Below are positions 1 through 12,100 of a stretch of 64,000 nucleotides of DNA, in pieces; the first letter of the stretch is position 1, and each line of letters begins with the position of its first letter. The stretch covers positions 29,163,098 to 29,227,097 of the forward strand of contig NC_064770.1 of assembly GCF_011397635.1 (NCBI RefSeq), in the 5' to 3' direction. The stretch comes from Epinephelus fuscoguttatus (Eukaryota; Chordata; Actinopteri; Perciformes; Serranidae). The notes beneath the pieces were generated by a model. That model searched no databases. It had not been told where the DNA came from and saw only the letters and a list, made by a program, of their open reading frames with translations. The translations under genes were made by a program, and so were the position numbers.

Positions 1-240
1 AATAACTTTGCTGGTGATGCAGATTCAAACCTAGCGTAAACTAGCTAGTTAGCTTCCGTTAGCTTCATGCTGCTAACAGCTCCGGATAAAAGCACGGCGT
101 TAACGTTACCTGCCTGTTGTTCACAACCAGCGATCACGGAAAATCACCGTCAGCACCACAGAGACGTTTTTCCTCGAAGCCACCTATTCCTAGATGGTTT
201 ATACACGACAGCTGAATGAGCTTCCTCTTCCCATGACCTA
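1..240 (-). other. Possible 5' non-coding exon or promoter of a gene to the left
   Basis: This stretch is richer in CpG than the DNA that follows. Read on the minus strand it has a good splice-donor match (CAG then GTAACG, border near 115/116), so a non-coding first exon could start around 150-300 and lead to a gene left of the window. No protein is visible and nothing else supports the exon. The short open frame at 253-471 shows no family similarity that I can recognise. Confidence 0.2.
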
Positions 241-519
241 CTTTACATCAGTGTGATCGTAAACAATAATAGGCAGGCAGACTCTCTGCAGGAGCCCTCA
301 GCACACAGACTCCTTCACAGGAAGTTTTCAATAACGTTACACAGCAAAGACTCATGTGAGTGCAGCTACAAGGAGCAAGTAGAGGAGAAGTATTTCAGTA
401 ACAGTGCCACAACAACATCACATGACTTTAATACCAGTGAAGTTATGCATTCATTTAAGTATTTATTATAACAAATGGGCCCCTTCCAGACATATGATTA
501 CGTAATATATTCAGTGGTA

Positions 520-600
520 AGGATGAACGATAATATCGGCCAGCATCGGCTTTAAAATTAATCAGAATCGGTCAACATGCTTTTTCTTAATTTCCACAAG
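520..600. repeat. Short scrap of a hAT-like repeat
   Basis: The words 'gataatatcggccagcat' and 'aatcagaatcggt' resemble the ends of the hAT-like element at 58922-60649, where similar 'cagtatcggcc' and 'cacaatcggtgcat' words occur. No second end or target-site duplication is seen here. The rest of 480-850 shows nothing I can name. Confidence 0.3.
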
Positions 601-859
601 TAACTGATATTACATGCACTTCTCACAAAAATTAACACTTAAATCACACATCAGATCTTGATGAATGAATTATTCAAGTTGAAACTCTTCATTGATGTAC
701 ACTGTATAATTTGTTGAGAACAAAACGACTTAACAACGGTCAATGGAAACCAGTCATCAACCCACTGAGGGCTGGATTCAAAATCATGCCAAGAATAAAA
801 GTAAGACACTGAAATCACAGGCTGATCCAACTTGCGGGAATTTTATCACAGCAACTCAA

Positions 860-1312
860 AATGTGACACGGTAGTTTGTATGGACTCCGCGTCCCTGTAT
901 GCACTCCTCACAATGTCAGGGCATGCTCCTGATGAGTCCTGATGGTGTCCTGGGGGATCTCCTCCCAGACCTGTATCAGGGAATCAGTGAGCTCCTGGAC
1001 AGTCTGTGGCGGTACTTGGTGGCGTCCCAAAGGTGCTTAGTTGGATTAAGGTCAGGGAAACGAGAGTGACAGTCAGTGGCATCAGGTTGATGCTCTTCTA
1101 TGGCCCTGTCCAGCTCTCCTCATGAAACGGCCGGTCTCCAAGTATCTCCTCCATGCTCTTGAGACTGTGCTGGGAGACACAGCAAACCGTCTTGCAGCCG
1201 CATGTCTGGATGTGCCATCCTGGAGGAGCTGGATTACCTGCAACCTGATGGAGCTGCAGGTATGGCCTCATGCTACTAGTAGTGACAAGGACACTAGCAG
1301 AACACAAAACTA
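860..1312 (-). pseudogene. Internally deleted Tc1/mariner-like transposase copy
   Basis: Read on the minus strand, 1122-1245 encodes a helix-turn-helix stretch typical of the Tc1 N-terminus (RRFAVSPSTVSRAWRRYLET). Then 890-1020 encodes a Tc1 C-terminal stretch (QTVQELTDSLIQVWEEIPQD). In a complete element these two parts are separated by about 230 codons that hold the DDE catalytic core. Here the core is missing and the frame is broken, so the copy is dead. The family is inferred from recalled features of fish Tc1 transposases. I did not resolve the terminal repeats. Confidence 0.6.
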
Positions 1313-1879
1313 GAGAAGAATCAGTCAGGAAGGATAAGGAGAGAGCAACTGCCTGTGACCACCACATGTAAAACCATTCCTTTTTTGGGGGTTGTCTTGC
1401 CTTTGCCTCTCCATTGCACCTTTTCTCACTTTCATTTGCACCAAAGCAGGTGAAACTGATTCACAATCACTTGTGCTTCCTAAATGGACACATTGATATC
1501 CCTGAAGTTTAACTGACTTGGTGTTATACTGTGTACATTGAAAAGTGTAGTATTTCCTGTCTCCATCTACTGATGGGCAACAGATGCATAATATCCTCCT
1601 AAGACCCTGTGTCTTCATATGAGATAATCACATTTTTGGTTAACTGGACCTTGTACTTCATTCTGCTTAACTTAGACCTGCTGTCCTCATTTGTGGGCTT
1701 TTTTTGTGTGTCATCTAGTGGTAGTAAGAGCACAACATAATCCATGTAAAAACAAGTTGGCAGCCATCTCTGCCAAGTCAGTCTGCCGCCAATCTTGACA
1801 CAAAAGTGGACAAGGTACAAAACCTGATCACTTTTAATGGTTGAAACTTTTTTATTTATGATTAATAATGTTTGTAGTT

Positions 1880-2165
1880 CAATATGCCGTACCAGAGTTG
1901 GTGATTGTGGGAACAGTAAAAAGAAAAACCAAGATGGATTTTGTGAGTTTTATTTTGTTTCTGTGGAGTGTGTTTTACAATGATGAAATTGCTGTTTGTT
2001 TAAATGTAGTCTGGTGGGTTTGTTGCTTGGTAAAGAAAAATTATCTTTCTCTTTAACAAAAAGGTCTGTCTCTGGAGGGATCCTTTCCATTATGTTGTCA
2101 GTCACTTAGAACAACAGTCTGAGCCTGTTAGTGGCAAAACAAGCACTTAAAGTGGACGTCAACTG
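1880..2165 (+). repeat. Half copy of an inverted-arm DNA repeat
   Basis: This matches the reverse complement of 54540-54850, including 'gtgagttttattttgtttct', 'ggatcctttccat', 'agtctgagcctg' and 'acttaaagtggacgt'. At 54440-55135 the family appears as two arms in opposite orientation. Only one arm is seen here. No transposase is present, so a non-autonomous DNA element is the likeliest origin. Confidence 0.55.
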
Positions 2166-2654
2166 GCTGAGTGCATAAATGCCACGAGTGGCTACACTGC
2201 AGCTTGTCTTACCACTGCTAGCTGCAGCACATTTGCTCAATACTGGACCAATTTCAACAATTGCTGTCTACATCAATCACCTTAGACACAAAAACATGGT
2301 TCAGGTTGATAAATACCAAAGTTGCCCTTTAAGTAATTGTACAGAAGTGTTAAATGTACTTAAAGGATTTTTCAAGTCTGTCTACAAACAACAGTCAGGT
2401 ACGTCTATGAATACTGAAACAGGTTTTGCTTGTTGTAATTATTCCTTTTGTTCATACTGATCCCCTCCCTAAAGCGCATTTACTGTAAGAAAGAAGGAAA
2501 GAAAGCATTCATTTATTTGTCCCTAAATTTATTTTTCCACTCTGTTCTTAACTTAGGCATTACACACACATGGATACAATACGAAATACAGACACATACA
2601 CAAACAGGACCTATATACATGTATTTATGGAGAGAGATGTCAGAGTGATAGGGC

Positions 2655-2765
2655 TACATATGGACAGGCATCTGGAGCAGTTTAAGGTTTGGTTTGGGCA
2701 CTTGAACCAGCAGCTTTCCTGTTCCCAATTCAAAGTCCCCCCTATGGACTGAGCTTCTGCCACTG
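2655..2765 (+). repeat. Interspersed repeat fragment related to 56265-56465
   Basis: It shares the words 'ctatggactgagct' and 'gttcccaa..caaagtcccc' with the better-preserved copy at 56265-56465. The fragment is diverged and its ends are not defined. Confidence 0.4.
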
Positions 2766-5204
2766 CTGAGCTCCTGAGGGAACAAAATCCACATTCGTAG
2801 TTCTGCACAAAAAAATGTATTCAACGGATGTTCGACAGATGTATTCAACAAGAGCTCAACAGATGAGGTGGATGTCTTCCAGAAGAGGAAATTTTGTACT
2901 TAAATGTCTCTAACTTTGGAAGATACACAGACTATCGTGAAAAGTATCAAAAGTAAAAGTTCCCATTATGCAGAATGGCCCATGTCCATTTTATAGTCTT
3001 ATATCTGTGTATTATTGTTGATGTATAAGCATATAAGCTGTATTAATTTTGTAGTTGGTTAAATGCAGAGCTACAGTAACTTTTACTGCTACATATAATA
3101 ATTATGATGTGATTGTATTCATAGCGTACTTACCAAAACAAAGTATTAAGTGCTTCTCACAGATAAAATAAATAGCAAACAAAAATGAACAGGCAGAGAT
3201 ACAAGATTAAATTACAATATACTCTCCAATTAAAGTACATTTTTAGAAGACCTAAATATGAATAATTTACATACATCATGTACTGTTGTTGCCGATAGTT
3301 TAATCTGTAACAATGCAACACATTTATAAACTGTTTCTTTGTTTTATATTTAAATACTAACCTGTAAAGTAACTATCGATTAAACATAGTGGAGTTAAAA
3401 GTAGGTAATATTTGCCTCTGAAATGTTGTAATGTTGAAGTGTTAAGTAACATAAAATAGAAATAATCAAGTAAACTGCAAGTTCTTCAGAACTACACAGC
3501 ACTTGATTTAATGTACTTTCCACTACTGAATATATGGCATTAAATTATTAATTAATTAGACACATTTATTTTTAAGTAGTATTTCATTTTTGTATTGGAA
3601 CCTAATATACTTTACACATGGAACACAAAGTTAATGGCATTTAGCGTAACACATTCTCATAGTTTGCTTCTAAGCTCTGAGATTTTCATGTGTAAATGTA
3701 AAACTTGCTACAGGCAGTGTAAACAATACTGCCACTTCCCTATATTTACAGTCAATGGCGAAAGGTGGTCACGATGGGCTCCAGTGCACGCTATTATGAC
3801 AGGCCCCAGTGCAAACTAGTTACTACTACCAACAGTGTGCCTTACTGCTGGTTTTATGTTATATCCGCTTGCAGATGTGCTCAGCTTGTCAGTCTTGAGA
3901 GATTTTGCACCTAAACTAGCTGCTGTAAATAGTATTGTCTTGTTACATTTCATTAAACAGAGACTGGATATTGGGCAACATCAACATACATGTTACCCAG
4001 CAATCATTATTACATATCTGTATATGTCAAAAAGAAAACAGGAAATTATTAGTTTAACTAAATAGGGTTTTTTTTCAGTTTATGTAGAATAAGCATGTAA
4101 TTTGTTATAGATTTATACTATTTTACAAAAACAGAAAACCATGATGGAGATGGGTTTGCCTTTTTGAGGGCATATATAGAAAATCGCACAATTTTTAATT
4201 TTATTTGAGCTCTTTGAACACTGGCATATTTCCAGATGGCAACGGGGCCCCAGTGCAACCACACTGCCTGCACTGTTTATATTTACACCCCTTTTTCTAG
4301 TGCTTCCAGTCTTATTAATTCGGCCCTTTCATTTTTGGTGTATTACATGGTGAACACAAGCAGTGGCATCACCAAATGTTGGCCACAGCCACCCTGATAC
4401 AATCACTGCTTTTGGTTTTGGTGCACTACCCCAAGATTTTCAGTGGCCCCATCTGACCACACCTATGGAGAATTTCTGGGGGTGCCATTGGACACATGGT
4501 GGATCAGAGCTGCTTCCTTGGATTGGATTTCTTCCAAAATGTTGACACTGCCTTTTTTCAGCAGCAGAATATGTGTATTAAAAAAAAAAAAAAGAAAATC
4601 ACTCAGATTTTGTTTTCGGAGTTTGTGCTGAACAAGATCCCTGGAGATCAGGCTCCCGCAGTACTTGATTGATTGAAATGGACTAAGTCCACTCCCAATC
4701 CTATTTTTTGGAATTGATGTAAGGAGTGGGGAATAATATGGACTGCATGAGTCCAAGTTAAAGAGAAAATGAATGACTTTGCTCATATAATCAGTGGCAT
4801 TTATCAATCAAAAGGCATCAGAGGGTGTTGTGGTGCTTACAGGCGCTCCTAACAGTCGCACACAGCTTGGCAACTAGAAAAGGAAAAAATACCGAATATA
4901 CTCATACACCCCAAATCAAATATGCATCCTTTTTAAATCAAACTTTAAAATTTAGAGCTTTACGGTTTTAACCGATGATAAAGCAAGCAGTTGTATTCGT
5001 CACTCTTACGTGTAGTTCATCAACGTACTGTAATGTGCACATCAGGATGAATTGTGATAACATTTGTGATCCTCATTTTACTTCTATCAGTGTAATTGAC
5101 CAATTAGTACAGAAATGTACAATACAAAAGTCTAAATGACATTGGTAATGTAAGTTCAGTCATCTGATTAATATCAGACATTTAAGAAAAGAAAAGGCTC
5201 GACA

Positions 5205-6188
5205 GTGATGTTCTGGAGGAGGTTGAGTTTTATTTGGAAATCTGACAGGCATGGCTGAACAGTGAGCTCTCACTTTAAACAAAAACAAAAAAAAATCAAG
5301 ACAGCAGCACTACAGGTAAACAATACTAGTGTTTTGAGAATGTCATATTAAACATAAAGACTTGCACACACATTATGCACTCAGGTCATTCACACACACG
5401 CGCACACACACTGTCAACTCCATGTCAACATGTGGACATCCTCCATTAATAATTCACACTACATCCAGAGGAATTCCAAGCACTTTGAACAAGAACCCAC
5501 AGTGCAATTAATCTAACTAACTATACACAGATAATTTATATATTTTTATGTATATAGGGTATTCAATAAACAGTATTCAGTATCAGTAACAGTATTCCAT
5601 TTAGACAGCTTCATAAAGTCAAAATCTTCATAACTTTCCATAAATAGTGAAAAAAATATGTATAGACAGCTCTTCACGACTGTGTTTCAAACATGGTACC
5701 CGAAAAGAACATGTATAAATAAAAATGCTAGTGTGCATGTTTCTTCAGCAGTCTCATAACGGAAATGACAAAACCACCAACGGTAAACAAAAGTCAAAGG
5801 AGGGGAATGGGCAGAGGGATAAACGTTGATACTCACACTCACAGCACAGACTGGTTACTACATTTACAGGGGGTGGAGGGACTCTGGATCACTGTACAGG
5901 TTAAGATCAGACAACAAGTCAAGCAGACTGTCCACACATCATCCCACAACAACCAATACGTCTTCATGCCCGTTCAGTACTCACGAGACCTGACACAACT
6001 GGATGGCTTTAAACAATATGGATAGATCACATCTACTGAGGACACAGCTGTCAAGTCAACCGCCAACATGTTTCTGTTGCCATCCCATCCTGTCAGACCC
6101 ACGGGGTGTAATGGAAGTAGGTGAAAATCTCCTATTTGTTCTTGCTGCTTTGATGTGGAATGAATGAGATGGTGTTTGATGCGTACAC
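5205..6188 (-). other. atp6v0c: Probable 3' UTR of atp6v0c
   Basis: This follows the stop codon of atp6v0c. It carries no competing gene and ends at a canonical poly(A) signal. The 3' boundary is an estimate made from that signal. It contains CA-rich simple sequence near 5390-5412. Confidence 0.5.
5229..5234 (-). terminator. atp6v0c: Candidate poly(A) signal (AATAAA) of atp6v0c
   Basis: The plus strand reads tttatt, which is AATAAA on the gene strand. It is the first canonical signal I found after the stop codon, about 955 nt downstream. Cleavage would fall near 5205-5215. Confidence 0.45.
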
Positions 6189-9100
6189 TTATTTTGTAGA
6201 TAGGATGAGGGCCACGATGAGGCCATAAAGCCCCAGCACCTCAGCGAAGATCAGAATCAGGATCATGCCCACGAAAAGCCGGGGCTGCTGGGCGGTGCCT
6301 CTCACGCCGGCGTCGCCCACGATGCCAATGGCGAACCCTGCCGCCAGACCGCTCAAGCCCACACTCAGACCAGCACCAAGATGCAGGAAACTCCTGATGC
6401 AGAGAAACCAAGGATAGAGCATCGTCATTGCACAAAGTAATACTGTTTGATACATTAAATAATAAAGTATATATGTGTCATCGCTCATCTTGTAAAAGTT
6501 GAAATATTTGTAACAATTCATCCAAAACTCTGGAATGTATACCTAAATGTATCGAATAAAATGTGGTTTGGGATGACTCGCTAACCCCACCCATCACATA
6601 AAACCACACTTGAGTATCAGTTTGTAGATCATAGCAGTTAGCGTGAGTGGGACCATGAGTCAGTAAATGTCAAAAACTTTGTTTACATTTTAAAATACTG
6701 CGGTCGAAGTGTAATTTATTCATCTTTCCCTCATGCTCTTCCAGGAGAAGGTGGTGTGGGTGGAGGCCAGCAGTCCTCCACAGCTCCATCATTCACTACA
6801 GCTCCTTATTGCACTGTACTCGCTAAGCCATGCAGACATTTGAGGGATCCAATCTGAATAATCTCACCAAATCCTTCTCATAACTAGAGATGAAACCATA
6901 TGAAAATTGTATATCATTATACTGCTTAAAATTATCATTGTTATTAGTATTAATGCAGCATTGTTAAAAAGTGCTGAAAATGATCTGTACTGATACACCC
7001 CCAGAAATCATTTCACCAAGTTTCATTTTAAATTGGTGTATAAGCAGCATGTCTTTGAAATGCTTGCTCGCGTGTCTGTGTTACAGTAGATAAGGACAGG
7101 GGACCAGTAGCATTAATGGGTTTGATTGCTGCATGTCCACTCTGTAAACAATGAGGCTGAAATATCTCCATTGCCTTACGCCATGTTTTCTTTGACCAAA
7201 AATACCCACGTTGCATGCTGTACCTGCATCTTGGAGACTGTTGCTAACTTTGGTTACTGTAAGTCTTTCAAAGCGCAGTAATCAAACAACACAACCTTTT
7301 AATGACAACTGAAATCTGAGATGAACCATTGGAATTTTATCATGTTTTATTGTGATGCCAATAACCATTTCATCCCTACTCAAAAATAACCTTAAAGGAT
7401 AACTTCGGTATTTTTCAACCTGGGCTCTATTTCCCCATGTGTATGTGTGCGTATGATTCATGGGTACAACTCGTTCTAAAATTGGTTCAGTATTGAGGGA
7501 GGCGGATGCAGCCGAGAGCCGCAAAACAAGCTAAAACGGTAATGGGGGCAAATCCGTCCCGTATAAGTTTGTGCATTAAAAGTGCTTTTTTTCGCCACTG
7601 ACAAGTTCAGATCGCCAGTGTTATTTCTGTAAATAGCATATTGTAGCGACCCTGGGGCAGTGGTGAGTGTGGTATGAGTGGAGTCAGTGTTGGAGCAGAG
7701 GGGGAGGGCTGCCCCGCTGGGTACTGTAAGTGAGTATGTGTGTATGAAGTGTGTGTGTTACCCTAGAAGAGTCAGAGTTTGGGACGGAGTCTTTTACGTG
7801 TTACCCCCTGGAGTGTTACCGGAGTTTTTGGAGTACTCAAATAAATGGGGACACATGGGGAAATAGGGCCCAGGTTGAAAAATACCTAAGTTATCCTTTA
7901 AGACAAGATAACTGTTGTTTCACTGACGTAAACTTTACAAGCACTATAAAGCAATCAATTTTGTTAAAAGTAAACAGCATCAGTTTAAAATGAGTAATAT
8001 ATATATATATATATTTTTTATATAAACAATAAGGATCTGAAGACCTTGTGGTTAACACACACATTACATGTAACTGCATTGTTCATTATACTCTTGCGCT
8101 CCATCCCCCCCATTTCCTCAAAAGGATACTTTGACAATTTTCAACCAGCTGTGTAACCGTGGTGTGGGGAGTGTGTGCAGATGAATGGCGTGAAGGCGAC
8201 CCCCGTGCCAACAACAACAGGAACTCCCTGCCCGTGTCATGAGGAAAAATCTGCTGGATTATGTGAAATATGTAATTTTGCGTCCTCAATGATGCGTTTC
8301 ATGTCATCTGCTGATTTTTGGCTGGCAGATGGGTGGGGGAGCTTTGGAAGCTAGTGGCACAGAGGGCGCCTTAACATCTGCACATGCTCCCCACACAGAC
8401 ACAGTGACACAGACCTGGTTGAAAACTGTAAAGTATCCCTTTAATGTAAAGGCAAAATGTGAAAAACAAACATCAACAATATTAACAGTGAATCAAATGT
8501 GTATTTAAAAACTGGCTTAAGTCTTCCCCCAGATGTAACTTGGCCTATCAAGGCTGCTACATATGTGAAAGGGTCATTAAAAGTGCCAAACCCTCTGATA
8601 AACAGGTTCTCCAGCCCACACAGACTGTATGGTTGAGCCTCACTGCGTTCACCAAACCCCCATATAAAACTGCACCAGCAACAAGTTTTGACTGGTTAAC
8701 TGTTCACTGCCTGCCCAGAAGGAAATTAAATTTTCAGCGAGCTAAAGGCCCAGATGTTTTTCTTTGGAGTTCATCAAGAAAAATAAAAGGCCAAAAATTT
8801 ATTGGGTGACCAGAATTAGTAGCAATGAAAAAATAACTTTAGGACTATTTTAAAAAGTGTGTCTTTTTCAGATGCAAGGGGTTATGTGTATGTTCCACTA
8901 TACAGAAGTTACTGTATGAAATTATATGGCACAATTTACACATACACACAAAAAAACGTGAAGAAATAATATACACTGTAAAAATGACTGAAACTGTTCT
9001 GTTTCAAAGGTCCATCTTACTTGTAAAGGGAGACTCTCTCAGAGATGTTGTTTGCTATCAGCACAGCCACCACCAGCCCGTAGATGGCGATGATACCCGC

Positions 9101-12100
9101 CATGACCACGGGGATGATGGACTTCATGATGAGCTCTGGCCGCATCACAGACATGGCGGCGATGCCTGTGCCACTCTTCGCTGTGCCATACGCTGCTCCT
9201 AATGCTGCGTAAGAGAGGAGAGACTTCCTGTTATTTCATGTTCAGATCAATCAGTGTTAATTCTTCTTTAAAAAAACAATTCCTGACAAAAGCAACTCAA
9301 ACCAGACAAGATATGGATTTGGATGGAACTGAGTGAGAATGAGTGATCCAGTCGATCGATTTCAATTCTCTCTTTCAACATATTAGATCTGAGACACTGT
9401 GTAGGGACCCGATGTGCAGGTAACAAACAAACAGTAGAAGATGTTCGATTGCCAGTTTCCTCCCGCCCAGCCATAAATAACTGAGAAATTAAAGTGATAT
9501 ATCAAAAAAAAAAAAGAGGCGTCCTTGAATCACACTAGTGCATCTATTTTTAAAGTTCCCTCACAAACCATCTTATTTTAGTAAGTAATTAACTGTTGTA
9601 CTCTGGAGCATTGCTAAACAACCTCGCCCACTTCAATACTTTATTTTGTGACTATTTTCATGACTAATGTCACAATTGGTAGGTTTCCTTTCTGCTCTGC
9701 TGTCATCCCATGTTCACTGATAACTGCTTGTCACATATTTGTAATTTACACTACACATCATTGGATGCATGTTGCCAGTTATGGTTTGTTCAGTATACCT
9801 GCACTATCTAAAATAATCTACAGTAATAGATTATTCTTGACATCAAGCTTTTCTTTTTTCTCTTATTTGTTGTTTTTGAGTCTGTTTTCTTTTTTATGTT
9901 TATGTTATCTGCTCTTAATTTAGTTTTCTTGTTGTGTGATGTTTTTAATGAAACGCAACTGAATAGTTTTGTATAGGAGAGGACTTTGTATCAGCCTCTT
10001 CCTTTTTCCTATGAGCTCTATTATCGTACGTCTATTACCATGTTTTAATTATGTGAACAAATAAACAACTAGAGGACTATAGTTCAGTTTTCATTTCATC
10101 AGAGAGGTGTTGATTGAACTATATCAGGCAGCCAGTTGTATGTCGGCCAGTAAATCACTTGTCTCATATTATCCTTCTTTCACTAAGCAACCAACATCAC
10201 TTGGGTTGGTTATAATTTGGTATTATTTCAATTTCAAGGAGACGAAACTCTGATTCTGTGACGGGACAGAGTCAAGACAGCCTACATACTTATTTCACAA
10301 AACTTTGCTGTTCACAATTCACTTAATACAGTTTATGGAACCTGTATTTATGCGGGTCCGTGAACACAGCAGAATTGAAACTTTTTTTTTTCTTCAGCAC
10401 CTGTTTGTTGAGTTTCAGTCAAGAATAGATCAGTCGATCAGATTGTGGTCGGATCAATCAGTGTTGATCAGATCAGATCTATGGATTAGAGGAGCAGCTA
10501 TTGTAGCAAAGCAAAGTTCCTGTTGCTGATGAACAGGTTAGACTCAGAGCTGGACCATGGAGTGCACTGTTTCCATGTGAATGCAGCTGGTTTCATCTAG
10601 AGTAGGTTGGAAAAGTGACAGACAGCACTAACATGAGAGCATTGCTGTTCTATGAAATAGAGCGTTCTTTTTTTCCATATGAATTAACGAACAGTTAAGT
10701 TTCAATTTCATCGCGCCAGGTACTCTGCTGCTCCGCGTGTCCCAAGACTATGCACTGCGCTCCGAGACTAAAAAACACTGAATAAGTCAACGGTATACTC
10801 TAACAAAGCTCCGAATAATTGGTCCAGCTTCAAAAATAAAAAATAAAATAAACTTGGGAGCGAATGCTGATGGTGATATGAATACACCTAATGTCACTAT
10901 ATATTTCAACCAAATGTCTCAAAATCAATATTGCAACAACCATGCAGGGTTAACCATTGGTGCTTTCATAAAATATTTTCACACTGAGATCTTTGATAAA
11001 TAATAATTACATCGCTTTACTGTAATGCACCCTTTAAAACCAGGAAAAGACAACACTTACAAAAATGTGATATCCAAAGTCTAAGATGATATCTCATCTC
11101 CTAACACAGTATTGATATAATATTGATATATTGCCCAGCCATCTGGAAAAGCAGAACCAAAATTAATTTTTTTTTTTATCAGTGCCCGGTGTTTGGCAAT
11201 TTTTATTTTGTCATTTGGAACTGCTTTTCGGCAGTTACCTGCTTATTATGGAGACCGGCTGGAGCAAATGAATAAATACATCACACACTTACTCCACCAC
11301 TTCTCACTTGCTGATGTGGGTGTGTTGACACTTCCGAAGGCTATGTACTTATCGACTACAAGCAATTGTTAGAAAGTATTGTGTGAATAAGCAACCCGGC
11401 ATTTTCTCCAACAATTTTAACAGCTCTGCACCAAGCAGCTCTTTTCTTTATATTCAGGGAGGGAAAGGCCATACAAAAGAAGAATGCCACAAAATTCAAT
11501 GATGATTTTCTGATCCACATATATTTTCTGCAGTTCTGTTTTGCATAGAAGTAGAAACTAACTTCTGACCCCTCCCATTGCCAATACATGGTGGGCTGAT
11601 TCTGCACTGCTCGCTTTGCCATTGTGCCTTAAAAAGGCAGTACATTTGCATCCCATCGATAATGAATAAGGAAGGACGTCACATGTCCAGTGGGTGTTGA
11701 GTCTAACACAGATGTCGCCTATGTTGCTTGAATTGCCTGGAGTGTTTACTAAGTATCAGCTTTGCTATCTCCTTTTGTAAACGTTGCATCACTGTTTCCG
11801 CTTCATACAACTGTCACCTCAGAGAAATCCTAAACCAACTCCATTGTGAGCAGTCAAACAAATGTTATGACACTGTAACAGCACCCATGGAGATTTTACT
11901 GAGGGGCATAGTATTTTCTAATTCAAAGCTGTAAAGCCCAAATTATACCGTTGTCAAGGTGTGAGGGAAATATAGTAGAGCTGTGCTGTGCTATACAAGA
12001 GTAATAGTGTTTTCTTTTAGTGTCAAAATGACAATGCAAGAAAAACAGGTTACAGTTTTAACAATTACTAAGAAGAACTTTTTTTTTTTTTTACCTACAT

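Larger units (their letters stand above)
1313..5200. other. AT-rich intergenic spacer
   Basis: No coding exon can be supported here. Besides the two repeats listed separately (1880-2165 and 2655-2765), the spacer holds short A or T runs and unassigned sequence. The open frames are short and show no family motifs. The stretch at 4360-4850 has a longer frame on the minus strand but no recognisable domain. Confidence 0.6.

Noticed and set aside
6189-6521. 110-aa open frame on the minus strand read as a whole protein
   Set aside because: Only the part from 6393 down is the last atp6v0c exon. The upstream part of the frame is intron, since an AG acceptor lies at 6394-6395.
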